Source: Natrinema versiforme (GTDB taxonomy: Archaea > Halobacteriota > Halobacteria > Halobacteriales > Natrialbaceae). From it: 64,000 nucleotides of DNA. A program made the position numbers and the translations under genes. The stretch's first letter is position 1. Each line of letters opens with the position of its first letter. A model generated the notes under the pieces. It was not told the DNA's origin and did not search any database. It worked only from the letters and a program-made list of their open reading frames with translations. Below are positions 1 through 8,489 of this stretch, in pieces. Location: contig NZ_CP040330.1 in assembly GCF_005576615.1 (NCBI RefSeq), positions 2,232,001 through 2,296,000 on the forward strand. The letters are read 5' to 3'.

Positions 1-69
1 GGTCGGTCGTAGGTCGGGTTCCCGGATAAGAATTCCCACCTCGCAGCGGGCAGTGCCGGGCAGTACCGG

Positions 70-1335
70 TCAGTCGCCACGTACCCGCGCAATCTCGAAG
101 GGGAGCCGAGCGTAGACGAGCGCGTTCCGGCGGAGCTTGTCGACGGTCGTGTACTCGTCGACCGCGTGTGCCGTCCCGGTTCCGGTCGCGAATTCGACGG
201 TCGGCACCCCGTTGTCCCGGAAGACCTGCGCGTCGCCGCTCCCGGTCGCGAACCGCCGGTACACCGGCGTCGGGAGGACGTCCTCGGCGACGGACGTCAC
301 CGCCCGGACGATTGCGGACTCGGGGGCCGTGTACGAGCCCGCCTTGCTCGTGACGTTCGCGAGCGTCGCGCCGTCTCGCTCCGCGAGGCAGTCCCGGATC
401 AGCGACACGATCGCCGCGGCGTCGACCGACGGCAACGCGCGAACGTCGAGCGTGGCCTCGGCGCTCGAGGGAACGGTGTTGACCGCGTTGCCGCCGCTGA
501 ACGTGCCGAGGTTGACCGTCGGGGAACGAAACAGGGCCGTCGCGGTCTCTCGATCGAGGTGGGTCGCGTAGTACTCGATGCTCTCCTCGAGGATCGCCTC
601 GTCGATGCCGTCGGTCGGCGCGTCGAACCGCCGCAGCCGCCGCCGACACGTCTCGACCAGTTCGTAGAGGGCGTCGATCGCGTTCTCGCCGAACATCGGC
701 CGCGAGCCGTGGGCCGCGCGGCCCTCGTACCTGATCGTGGGCCAGACGTATCCCCGGTCGCCGACCGCGATCGAGTTGCTCTCGCGTCGGCCGGTCGCTT
801 CGCCGATGACGCAGGCGTCGGGGGACAGTCGATCGCTTCGTAACCGCGTGCTGAGCCCGACCTCGCCGCCGACTTCCTCGTCGCTCACGAGGGCGAACTG
901 GAGGGTGACTGGCGGCTCGGTGTCGGTCCGATCGTACGCGCGGGCGACCTGAATCATCGAGCCGATGGCCCCCTTCATATCCGTCGCGCCTCGACCGTAC
1001 AGTCGATCTCCCTCGATCTGACCGAGCGGGTCGGACTCCCACTCCGCCTCGCGAAACGGAACCGTATCGAGGTGGCCGTTGTACAGGAGCGTGAAGTCGC
1101 GTTCGCCCGGCAGCGTCGCGACGAGGTTCGGTTTCATCGGGTCGACGGCGAACCGCTCGCAGTCGAAGCCGAGCGACGCGAACTCGTCTTCGAGCCACTC
1201 GGCGAGCGTCCGCGTGTTCCCCGGTGGGTTACTGGTGTCCGCGCCTACGAGCCGACGGGTCGTTTCGAGCAGTTCTCGGGGGTGCTCCTCGAGAGACGCA
1301 CACACCCGACCGACGCGGTCTCGCTCGTCGTCCAT
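70..1335 (-). CDS. M20 family metallopeptidase (ArgE/DapE/CPG2 type)
   Basis: A 421-residue cytoplasmic zinc hydrolase of the M20 family, which removes acyl groups or cleaves dipeptides. Metal-site motifs are in the usual order: YNGHLDTVPF (His ligand), GRGATDMKGA (bridging Asp), SDEEVGG (catalytic Glu and metal Glu), and a C-terminal TGTAHAVDEYT (His ligand). A dimerisation domain begins around VGDRGYVWPTIRYEGRAAHGSR. The ATG at 1335 is preferred over an in-frame upstream start at 1425, because the extra 30 residues are Arg-rich and unlike the family N-terminus. The substrate cannot be fixed; succinyl-diaminopimelate, acetylornithine and dipeptides are all possible. It lies downstream of an acidic hypothetical gene on the same strand. 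Confidence 0.88.
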   Translation of the reverse strand: MDDERDRVGRVCASLEEHPRELLETTRRLVGADTSNPPGNTRTLAEWLEDEFASLGFDCERFAVDPMKPNLVATLPGERDFTLLYNGHLDTVPFREAEWESDPLGQIEGDRLYGRGATDMKGAIGSMIQVARAYDRTDTEPPVTLQFALVSDEEVGGEVGLSTRLRSDRLSPDACVIGEATGRRESNSIAVGDRGYVWPTIRYEGRAAHGSRPMFGENAIDALYELVETCRRRLRRFDAPTDGIDEAILEESIEYYATHLDRETATALFRSPTVNLGTFSGGNAVNTVPSSAEATLDVRALPSVDAAAIVSLIRDCLAERDGATLANVTSKAGSYTAPESAIVRAVTSVAEDVLPTPVYRRFATGSGDAQVFRDNGVPTVEFATGTGTAHAVDEYTTVDKLRRNALVYARLPFEIARVRGD

Positions 1336-1447
1336 GTCGGCTCGCTTCGACGGTCGGCGACTAAATCCTCGTCCCGGAGCCTGCGTGGCACCGCGATCGG
1401 GGCGGAGTCGCCACCGCTCGGTCACCGGAGGCGTCGGGTCGCCGCGC

Positions 1448-1894
1448 TCACTCCCACGAATAGCCGAACTCGTTCCCGTCGCTATCGATGTAGTCGCTCT
1501 CGAGTACGTCGCTGACGATCCGGCCGAGCGAGTCCAGTTCCTCCTCGATGTCCTCGATATCGTTGTCGTCGAGGTCGGTGGCCCCCTCCGCGTCCGTCGG
1601 AACCGGCGGCGACCGGTAGCCGACGTCCGACGCGGACTGGTTCCAGTAGAAATCGAACAACTCGAGCAAGCCGAGTTCGCGGACGGTCCGAAACTCGCCG
1701 TCGGTCAGGTAGGTGTCCGCGGCCCACTCCTCGAAGGCGTCCTCCCACGCGCCCGCTTCCAGCAGCCCGGCCAGTTCCTCGCGACGGGCCTCGTCGCCCG
1801 TCCACTCCTCGGGCTCGTCGACGGCGTCGTAGTCGCTCGGGTTCTGCGGTCCGTGGAGCGTCGGCGGGTCTGGAATCTCGACATCGAGTGACAT
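1448..1894 (-). CDS. Acidic conserved-looking hypothetical protein
   Basis: A 148-residue, strongly acidic, soluble protein with no signal peptide and no membrane segment. The middle is Leu-, Glu- and Trp-rich (EEWTGDEARREEL, DAFEEWAADTYL, LLELFDFYWNQ) and probably helical. The C-terminal third has an Asp-rich linker (DLDDNDIEDIEEELDSL). I do not recognise the family. The acidic composition and codon use match the surrounding haloarchaeal genes, so it is likely real. It is followed on the same strand by the M20 peptidase after about 110 bases. Confidence 0.72.
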   Translation of the reverse strand: MSLDVEIPDPPTLHGPQNPSDYDAVDEPEEWTGDEARREELAGLLEAGAWEDAFEEWAADTYLTDGEFRTVRELGLLELFDFYWNQSASDVGYRSPPVPTDAEGATDLDDNDIEDIEEELDSLGRIVSDVLESDYIDSDGNEFGYSWE

Positions 1895-2080
1895 ACATTC
1901 TCATTCGGTCGGCAAGGGTATGGGGCTTTCCCGGCGAGAGACCGGTCCGAACTGCCTCGAGCCCTCGAGCGCCAGCGCCGACGGGGACCGAGCGGGGGCG
2001 GCGGCCCGACAGATGCGTTCGCCGGAACGTCGCGACGGGCAACCAAACACTCAATCGCCGGCCGGTCGTACCGGGAGACG

Positions 2081-2866
2081 ATGACCGACTACGAGGCGGT
2101 GATCCTCGACGTCGACGGAACGATCGTCCGAGGCGAGGAGTTGCTCCCCGGCGCGACCGACGGATTGCGCGCTCTCGAGGCGGCGGGCTGTTTGCGGCTG
2201 CTGTTCTCGAACAACCCGACGCGGGGGGCCGACCACTACAGAGAGACGCTCGCGCCGCACGGAATCGACATCGACCCAGGCACCGTCCTCACGTCCGCGA
2301 CCGTCTCGGCGGAGTACCTCGCGGCGACCCATCCGGACGCGGCGGTCTACCTCGTCGGCGGGGAGCGACTCGAGGCGATCCTCGACGACGCGGCCGTCGA
2401 CCTGACGACCGAGCCCGAGGCGGCCGAGGTCGTGCTCGGCTCGTTCGACAAGGGGTTCTCCTTCGGCACGCTCTGGGAGGCCCTGCGCGCCCTCGAGGGC
2501 GACGTGCCGTTCTACGGCACTGACCCAGACACGACGATCCCGGTCGACGAGGGCGAGATGCCGGGCTCGGGCGCGATCCTCGCCGCGATGGAAGCCGTCG
2601 CCGGCCGCGAGCCCGATGCGATCCTCGGCAAGCCGTCCTCGATCGCGGCCGCGGCGGCCATGAACCGACTGGACGTCGATCCCCGGGACACGCTGGTCGT
2701 CGGCGACCGGCTCGACACCGACATCGAACTCGGGAACCGCGCGGGAATGGAAACCGCCCTCGTCCTCACCGGCGTCACCGACCGCGCGGACCTCGCGGCG
2801 GCCGACGCCGACGCCAGACCGGATCACGTCCTCGAGGCGTTGTCCGCGGTCGACGAACTCCTCTGA
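2081..2866 (+). CDS. HAD-superfamily phosphatase, NagD-like (class IIA)
   Basis: A 261-residue cytoplasmic phosphatase. HAD motif I is DVDGT at residues 10-14 (nucleophile Asp10, acid/base Asp12). Motif II is in LLFSNNPTRG, the conserved Lys in GKPSS, and motif IV is VVGDRLDTDIELG. The cap sits between motifs II and III, as in NagD or phosphoglycolate/4-nitrophenylphosphatase proteins (class IIA), and the length is typical. The substrate, a small sugar phosphate or phosphoglycolate, cannot be told. It stands alone, with about 190 bases of gene-free sequence upstream. Confidence 0.9.
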   Translation: MTDYEAVILDVDGTIVRGEELLPGATDGLRALEAAGCLRLLFSNNPTRGADHYRETLAPHGIDIDPGTVLTSATVSAEYLAATHPDAAVYLVGGERLEAILDDAAVDLTTEPEAAEVVLGSFDKGFSFGTLWEALRALEGDVPFYGTDPDTTIPVDEGEMPGSGAILAAMEAVAGREPDAILGKPSSIAAAAAMNRLDVDPRDTLVVGDRLDTDIELGNRAGMETALVLTGVTDRADLAAADADARPDHVLEALSAVDELL

Positions 2867-2918
2867 TCCCGGATCGGTCCGCAGTACCGAACCAGTCCCA
2901 ACGCGTGCGCTCGAGAGG

Positions 2919-2928
2919 TATATTTATC
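2919..2928 (+). promoter_or_regulatory. TATA box before the glycine-zipper protein gene
   Basis: The sequence gtatatttat lies about 27 bases upstream of the ATG at 2953. This is the spacing expected for a leaderless haloarchaeal transcript and supports the ATG at 2953 as the start. Confidence 0.55.
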
Positions 2929-2952
2929 CGTCATAGTCACCATTGTCGACAC

Positions 2953-3180
2953 ATGAGAGAACGTCTTACCGCAGTGTTGCTCCGTGCCCGATACGCAGCG
3001 ATCGGTGCCGCCGTCGGCGCGGCGATCGGCGGCCTGTTCAGCCGAAACGCAGCGAGTACCGGCGGTGCGATCGGCGGGCTCGTGGGGGCGACCGTCGCGG
3101 ACACCCGCGGGACCCTCGACGCGCTGCTCGAGGACGTCAGAGAGCGGGATCCCCGGTCGCAGGACGCCCACGCGGAGTAA
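2953..3180 (+). CDS. Small glycine-zipper membrane protein
   Basis: A 75-residue protein with two glycine-zipper-like hydrophobic stretches (AAIGAAVGAAIGGLF and GGAIGGLVGATVADT) followed by a charged tail (DALLEDVRERDPRSQD). Such GxxxG-rich segments pack as helical hairpins in membranes. No enzymatic motif is present and I do not assign a function. The TATA box at 2919 fits the chosen ATG. The downstream histidine-kinase gene starts 65 bases later. Confidence 0.7.
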   Translation: MRERLTAVLLRARYAAIGAAVGAAIGGLFSRNAASTGGAIGGLVGATVADTRGTLDALLEDVRERDPRSQDAHAE

Positions 3181-3244
3181 GGACCACCCGGTGGGAACCG
3201 CCGGGAGCGCCACCTTGATACGATTCGGCCGCCAGAGACGGATC

Positions 3245-4423
3245 GTGGAACGGTCGAACGGCGTCCGCGCTCTCGGCGGGAGGGAATTTCTCGTCGTCCT
3301 CGGGGGCCTCTACATTGCGTTCGCACTCGGCTACCCGCTCTTGCCGGGCATCGAGGCGACGCCGATCGGAACCGACCTCGTGATGGCCGTTCTGGTCGGC
3401 GGCCCCGGCCTCGTTCTCTGCTACGGCGGCTACCGGTTGCCGAGGTACGATATCCGACCCGAAGTCTACTCGGTCATCGTCAAATGGTGTGTCGGCGGTA
3501 TCGGGGTGATGCTCTGTCTCCTCGGCCTCACGGCGCTGGCCGCCGGGCTCCGAGATCCGATCCAGAACGTCCTCATCCTCACCGCGATCGGGAGCGTCTC
3601 CGGGTTCGCCGCCGGCATCCACGACGCGCGGGCCAAAACGCGGGAACTCGAGCTTCGGGAGACCGTCGAACAGCTCCGAACGGCGAACGAGCGCCTCGAG
3701 CACTTCGCCTACGCCGCCTCACACGACCTGCAGGAGCCGCTCCGGATGGTCTCGAGTTACCTCCAGTTGCTGGAGTCTCGATACCGCGACGATCTCGACG
3801 CGGACGCACGGGAGTTCATTGACTTCGCGGTCGGCGGCGCCGATCGCATGCGGGCGATGGTCGACGGCCTCCTCGAGTACTCGCGAGTCTCCACCCACGG
3901 CGTGCCTCTCGAGCCGACGGACACCGAAGCGGTCCTCGACGGCGTGCTCGATGATCTCCAGTTGCGGATCGACGAGACCGACGCGACGATTACCGCCGAC
4001 GAACTCCCGACGGTGACGGGGGACGCGGACCAGCTCGCGCAGGTGTTTCGCAATCTGCTCTCCAACGCCCTCGAATACAGCGGGGCGGAGCCTCCGCGGA
4101 TCCACGTGGACGCCGAACGCACGGACGGCGAATGGCGGTTTTCGGTCGCCGACGAGGGGATCGGCATCGATCCCGAGTTCCACGAGCAGATCTTCGAGGT
4201 GTTCGAGACGCTTCCCACCGATACCGACGACCGGAACGCCAGTGCGGGCGGGATCGGGCTCGCCCTCTCCGAGCGGATCGTCGAACGCCACGGCGGGAAG
4301 ATCTGGGTCGAGTCCGAACCCGGCGGCGGAGCCACGTTCTACTTCACGGTTCCGGCAGTCGATTCCCACCGACCCGCATCCATCGCTCGCTCTCAGGAAC
4401 CGGTCTCCGATACCGCAGTCTAA
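3245..4423 (+). CDS. Membrane-bound sensor histidine kinase
   Basis: A 392-residue two-component sensor. Four hydrophobic segments fill residues ~10-120 (for example LVVLGGLYIAFALGYPLL and WCVGGIGVMLCLLGLTALAAG). A short coiled coil (RELELRETVEQLRTANERLEHF) leads into a HisKA domain with the phospho-acceptor His160 in AASHDLQEPLRM. The HATPase_c domain has the N box (FRNLLSNALEYS), G1 (VADEGIGIDP) and G2 (ASAGGIGLALS). The open frame continues upstream with an Arg-rich non-family stretch, so GTG at 3245 is taken as the start; a TTG at 3215 is an alternative. No PAS domain and no response regulator are adjacent, so the signal and partner are unknown. Confidence 0.85.
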   Translation: MERSNGVRALGGREFLVVLGGLYIAFALGYPLLPGIEATPIGTDLVMAVLVGGPGLVLCYGGYRLPRYDIRPEVYSVIVKWCVGGIGVMLCLLGLTALAAGLRDPIQNVLILTAIGSVSGFAAGIHDARAKTRELELRETVEQLRTANERLEHFAYAASHDLQEPLRMVSSYLQLLESRYRDDLDADAREFIDFAVGGADRMRAMVDGLLEYSRVSTHGVPLEPTDTEAVLDGVLDDLQLRIDETDATITADELPTVTGDADQLAQVFRNLLSNALEYSGAEPPRIHVDAERTDGEWRFSVADEGIGIDPEFHEQIFEVFETLPTDTDDRNASAGGIGLALSERIVERHGGKIWVESEPGGGATFYFTVPAVDSHRPASIARSQEPVSDTAV

Positions 4424-4512
4424 CGGTCGCTGGAGAGCGGATCTGAACGACCCGTCGCTCGAGTCGGGGTCACCGTCAAACGGGTTAACCGTCTGAAGGC
4501 CCTTGCTACGCT

Positions 4513-5307
4513 ATGCCCAGCGAAGAGTCCGCCGTCACGGCCCTCGAGCAGTTGGGACTGACCGAGTATGAGGCGCGATGCTTCGTCGCGCTCACCCGTC
4601 TCGAACAGGGAACGGCGAAAGACATCAGTCAGGTCTCCGAGGTCCCTCGGTCGAGGGTCTACGATACGGTCGACCGGCTCCATCGGCGCGGCCTCATCGA
4701 TATCCAGCAGTCCGATCCGCGGGAGTTCCGTGCCGTTTCGAAGGCCGATGCACTCGAGAAACTGCGCCAAGACTACGGCTCGAGCATCGAGGCGGCGGAC
4801 GAGGCCCTCGAGAAGGTCGAATCGACCGAGACCCAAGCGGACGATGGCGTGTGGGCGATTTCGAACACCGACCACGTGACCGACCAGTTGGTGACGCTCA
4901 TCGACGGCGCGGACGACCGCATCCATTTCATCGTCGCCGACGAGACGATGCTCGAACGGGACGCTCTCGATCGATTGGCGGCAGCCAGTGACCGCGGCGT
5001 CACGGTCGTCGTGGAGGTGCCGCCGAACACAGTGAGAGATCGCGTCGAACGGGCCGTTCCGGATGCCCGCGTCACGGTAACGGAGAGCCTGCGAGAGTTA
5101 CAGACGGTCGTCCAGAAGTGGCCCGGCCAGTTGATCCTCGTGGACGAGCGAGCGGTTCTCGCAAGCGGCGTCGCGGAGAGCGATCTTCCGGGAGTCAAAG
5201 ACGAGACCGCGATGTGGACTCACGGGCGCGACCACGGGTTCGCCGCGTGGATGCCGGAACTGCTCGAGGACAGAATCGCCGAAGACGGGCAGCCGAACGA
5301 GGGGTGA
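4513..5307 (+). CDS. TrmB-family transcriptional regulator
   Basis: A 264-residue regulator. The N-terminal winged helix (LEQLGLTEYEARCFVALTRL, then TAKDISQVSEVPRSRVYDTVDRL) is the classic TrmB DNA-binding domain. The C-terminal half (DDRIHFIVADETML, VLASGVAESDLPGVKDETAMW) resembles the PLD-like/sugar-binding effector domain of haloarchaeal TrmB proteins. It is monocistronic, about 90 bases after the histidine kinase. The effector and targets are unknown. Coding bias matches the host. Confidence 0.87.
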   Translation: MPSEESAVTALEQLGLTEYEARCFVALTRLEQGTAKDISQVSEVPRSRVYDTVDRLHRRGLIDIQQSDPREFRAVSKADALEKLRQDYGSSIEAADEALEKVESTETQADDGVWAISNTDHVTDQLVTLIDGADDRIHFIVADETMLERDALDRLAAASDRGVTVVVEVPPNTVRDRVERAVPDARVTVTESLRELQTVVQKWPGQLILVDERAVLASGVAESDLPGVKDETAMWTHGRDHGFAAWMPELLEDRIAEDGQPNEG

Positions 5308-5379
5308 GACCGGCCGGTACGGCCGCGGTCGGGGTCTACGTTCATCGCGACCGACGCTATTCGCTCGAGGCACGTCCTC

Positions 5380-5829
5380 TCAGTCGGCACGTCCCGCCTC
5401 GTCCGCGAGCGCCTCGTCCCGGAGTTGTTCGCCCTCCGCGGTGCTGACGGTTAATTCGGGAACCGTCGTCGGCACGTTGTCCTCGTCGATCGCGACGTAG
5501 ACGAAGTACGACTCGGTGGTTCGCTCGCGCTCCCGTGTCCGGAGGTTCTCGCGCTCGGCGACCAGCCGGACCCGCACGCTCGAGGTGCCCGCGTCGTAGA
5601 CGTAGGCGGTGATGTAGGCCGTGTCCCCGACGGGAATCGGCCGCTCGAAGTTCATCTGATTGACCCGCGCGGTGACACACATCTCGCCCGAAAACCGCAT
5701 GGCACTCATCGCGCCGACTTCATCCATCCACTTCATCACGTTGCCGCCGTGGGCGACGTCGAGCATGTTCGCGTGGTTCGGCTGGACCATCTCCCGGTTC
5801 TCGATCACGGTCTCCATGAGGTCGGTCAT
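5380..5829 (-). CDS. Acyl-CoA thioesterase, hotdog fold (YciA/BFIT type)
   Basis: A 149-residue hotdog thioesterase that would hydrolyse acyl-CoA to free acid and CoA in the cytoplasm. Family motifs are NMLDVAHGGNVMKWMDEVGA and the AYVYDAGTSSVRVRLVAE strand region followed by SYFVYVAIDED. The frame extends upstream by more than 130 residues of non-homologous sequence, so the ATG at 5829 (start MTDLMETVIENREM) is chosen. It diverges from the TraB-like gene, whose start lies 169 bases away. Confidence 0.87.
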   Translation of the reverse strand: MTDLMETVIENREMVQPNHANMLDVAHGGNVMKWMDEVGAMSAMRFSGEMCVTARVNQMNFERPIPVGDTAYITAYVYDAGTSSVRVRLVAERENLRTRERERTTESYFVYVAIDEDNVPTTVPELTVSTAEGEQLRDEALADEAGRAD

Positions 5830-5998
5830 CGGCGGACGTTTCCCGACGCCGACAATCAGTCTTGCTTTCACCGCGTCGGGATCGGGTTCGGGACTCAAGG
5901 CCGGTCGAATCGCCGCCGGGTCGCGGCGCAACCGATCACCAGTTCGTTCCGTGTCGTGTCCGATACTGGTAAAAGTCGCCGCCGAGTTGAAGCCAGTA

Positions 5999-7768
5999 AT
6001 GAGCGATGCAGGCGAGGCCGACGTGCCGGAGCCGCCAGCCCCACCCGACCGCGAGCGCGGCTCCGTCGAGGTCCTCGGGACGGCACACGTCTCGCAAGCG
6101 AGTGTTGACGAAGTTCGCGAAACGATCGATCGCGAGGACCCCGATGTCGTCGCCGTCGAACTGGACGAAGGCCGGTACCGCCAGATGCAGGGCGGGACGC
6201 CCGACGACATCGAAGCGGGCGACCTCCTCTCCGGGAACACGGTCTTTCAATTTCTGGCCTACTGGATGCTGTCGTACGTCCAGTCGCGGCTGGGCGACCA
6301 GTTCGATATCGAGCCCGGCGCGGACATGCGGGCGGCCATCGAGGCCGCCGAAGCGAACGGCAGCGGCGTCGCCCTGGTCGACCGCGACATTCAGGTGACG
6401 ATCCAACGGTTCTGGAGCCGGCTCTCGTTTACGGAGAAACTGAAGATGGTCGGCGGCCTCGCGCTGGGGGTCACCGATCCCCGAACGCTCGGGCTCACCT
6501 TCGGCGCCGTCGCCGGCGCGCTCTTCGGATTCCTCGTCGCCGCCTTTCTCGCCCCGCTGCTCGGGTTCGGTGACCTCCTGTTAGTCGGGCTGTCCGACCC
6601 CACGATACTGCAGTACGCCGGCGGCGCCGTGATCGGTGCGCTCGTCGGCGCGTTCGTCGGCCTCGTCTTCCTCCCCTCCCTCGAGTCCGCCGGGCGGTAC
6701 ACCGGCGGCTACCTCTCCGGGTTCTCGGCCCGGGTCCTCGCCGGACTCGCCCTCGGTATCGGCGGCTGTCTCGCGCTCGTCGCGACCGGAACGTTCGTCG
6801 GCCCGTTTTCGGCCTCGACCGTCGAGAGCGCCGGTATCTATGCAGTCCGCGGGACGACCGGGACGCTGGCCGGTCTCGGCGTCGGCGTCGCCGTCGGTGC
6901 CGTCCTCGGGCTCTTCCTCGACACCGTCAGCGGCGACGTCGAAGATGTCGACGAACTCGATATGGAAGAACTGACCGACGGCGATGTCGTCAACGCCATG
7001 ATGGAGGAGTTCCGCCGGTTCAGCCCCCGCGGCGCGAACGCCCTGATCGACGAACGCGACGCCTACATCGCACACAACCTCCACGAACTCCGCGAACAGG
7101 GCTACGACGTCCTCGCCGTCGTCGGTGCCGGCCACAAGGCCGGGATCGAACGACACCTGCTGAACCCCGAGGAAATCCCCCCGATCGAGTCGATTTCGGG
7201 AACCGCCTCGAGCCGCCGGTTCTCGCCGCTGAAGATCGCCGGCTATCTCGTCACGGTCGGCTTTCTCGCCTTCTTCTTCCTGCTGATCATGGCGGGCGTT
7301 CGGAACACGTTCCTGCTGAAGCTGTTCGGCGCGTGGTTCCTGTTCAACGGCGTCTTCGCGTTCACGCTGGCGCGACTGGCCGGCGCGCGCTGGTCCAGTG
7401 CCGGCGTCGGCGGGGCGGTCGCGTGGTTGACGAGCATCAACCCGCTGCTCGCGCCCGGTTGGTTCGCCGGCTACGTCGAACTCAGACACCGGCCGGTCAA
7501 CGTCCGGGACATCCAGACGCTCAACGAGATCGTCGGCGATACCGAGCGCCCCGTCGGCGAGGCCCTCGACGCGATGTTCGACGTGCCGCTGTTCCGGCTC
7601 ATCATGATCGTCGCGCTCACGAACATCGGGAGCATGATCGCGACGGGCCTGTTCCCGTTCGTGGTACTGCCGTGGATCGCCCCCGAAATCGGCGGCGTCA
7701 ACGCGCTGATGGGCGAACTGGTCGCCGGGGCCGAAAACAGCCTCGAGTTACTCCGGGGGCTCCTCTGA
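5999..7768 (+). CDS. TraB/PrgY-family membrane protein
   Basis: A 589-residue protein of the TraB/PrgY (GumN-related) family, whose bacterial members dampen pheromone signalling. The first half of the TraB domain has VLGTAHVS near residue 26 and VAVELDEGRYRQM. The second half has LIDERDAYIAHNLHELRE and VVGAGHKAGIERHL. Between the two lies a hydrophobic insert with several Gly-rich membrane helices (e.g. YAGGAVIGALVGAFVGLVF), and more helices follow at the C-terminus. The ATG at 5999 removes a non-homologous in-frame extension. It overlaps the next gene by one base (TGATG), so the TraB protein and the M50 protease are probably co-translated. The role in archaea is unknown. Confidence 0.87.
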   Translation: MSDAGEADVPEPPAPPDRERGSVEVLGTAHVSQASVDEVRETIDREDPDVVAVELDEGRYRQMQGGTPDDIEAGDLLSGNTVFQFLAYWMLSYVQSRLGDQFDIEPGADMRAAIEAAEANGSGVALVDRDIQVTIQRFWSRLSFTEKLKMVGGLALGVTDPRTLGLTFGAVAGALFGFLVAAFLAPLLGFGDLLLVGLSDPTILQYAGGAVIGALVGAFVGLVFLPSLESAGRYTGGYLSGFSARVLAGLALGIGGCLALVATGTFVGPFSASTVESAGIYAVRGTTGTLAGLGVGVAVGAVLGLFLDTVSGDVEDVDELDMEELTDGDVVNAMMEEFRRFSPRGANALIDERDAYIAHNLHELREQGYDVLAVVGAGHKAGIERHLLNPEEIPPIESISGTASSRRFSPLKIAGYLVTVGFLAFFFLLIMAGVRNTFLLKLFGAWFLFNGVFAFTLARLAGARWSSAGVGGAVAWLTSINPLLAPGWFAGYVELRHRPVNVRDIQTLNEIVGDTERPVGEALDAMFDVPLFRLIMIVALTNIGSMIATGLFPFVVLPWIAPEIGGVNALMGELVAGAENSLELLRGLL

Positions 7769-8433
7769 TGGGCTACCGCACGACACAGCAACACGAATCC
7801 GAACCCGAACCGGAACTGCGGTTCAGCGATACGGAACTGCGCGACCTCGCGGTGGCGTGGACCGCACTGAGCGTCGCATTCGCGTTGATACGGTCGCCAT
7901 TCCACAGAGGGCTGGCGAGTTTCGGGGCGTTCGTCCTCTCGGTTCTGGTGAGTTTCTTGACGGTGGGTGTCGGCTTCCTCCTCCACGAGATCGCACACAA
8001 GGTCGTCGCGATCGAACACGGCCAGATCGCCGAGTTCAGAGCCGATTATCAGATGCTCCTCCTGGCGCTCATGGGTGGACTGGTCGGCTTCCTCTTCGCC
8101 GCGCCCGGTGCCGTCTACCACCGCGGCCAGATCACGACGCGAGAGAACGGCTTGATCGCGATTGCCGGACCAGTGACGAATCTCCTGCTTACGGTGCTCT
8201 TTCTCCCGCTCCTGATATTCTCCGCAACTCCCGGGTTTTTCCCCCAAGTTCTCGCGATGATCGGACAGATGGGTGTCGCGATCAACCTCTTCTTGGCCGC
8301 GTTCAACATGATCCCCTTCGGCCCGCTCGACGGGAAGTCCGTCCTCGAGTGGCACAAGGGCGTCTTCGCGCTGGTTTTCGTCCCCAGCGCGGCGCTCGCC
8401 GCCTTCGTGCTCTTCCGTGTCGGACTGTTCTGA
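7768..8433 (+). CDS. M50-like membrane zinc metalloprotease
   Basis: A 221-residue intramembrane site-2-protease-like protein. The zinc motif is HEIAH, His73-Glu74-xx-His77, within a hydrophobic segment. The third ligand motif is NMIPFGPLDGKSVLEW (Asp188). About five to six hydrophobic segments flank these motifs, and no PDZ or CBS domain is present. Translation is coupled to the upstream TraB-like gene (ATG overlaps its stop). By family knowledge it would cleave a membrane protein; the pairing with TraB suggests one functional unit, but that is inference. Confidence 0.88.
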   Translation: MGYRTTQQHESEPEPELRFSDTELRDLAVAWTALSVAFALIRSPFHRGLASFGAFVLSVLVSFLTVGVGFLLHEIAHKVVAIEHGQIAEFRADYQMLLLALMGGLVGFLFAAPGAVYHRGQITTRENGLIAIAGPVTNLLLTVLFLPLLIFSATPGFFPQVLAMIGQMGVAINLFLAAFNMIPFGPLDGKSVLEWHKGVFALVFVPSAALAAFVLFRVGLF

Positions 8434-8489
8434 GATGCCGACTCCGCTGGACCGGTGACCTTTTGCTCGCGCCGGGAGGTCGTTCGGGT

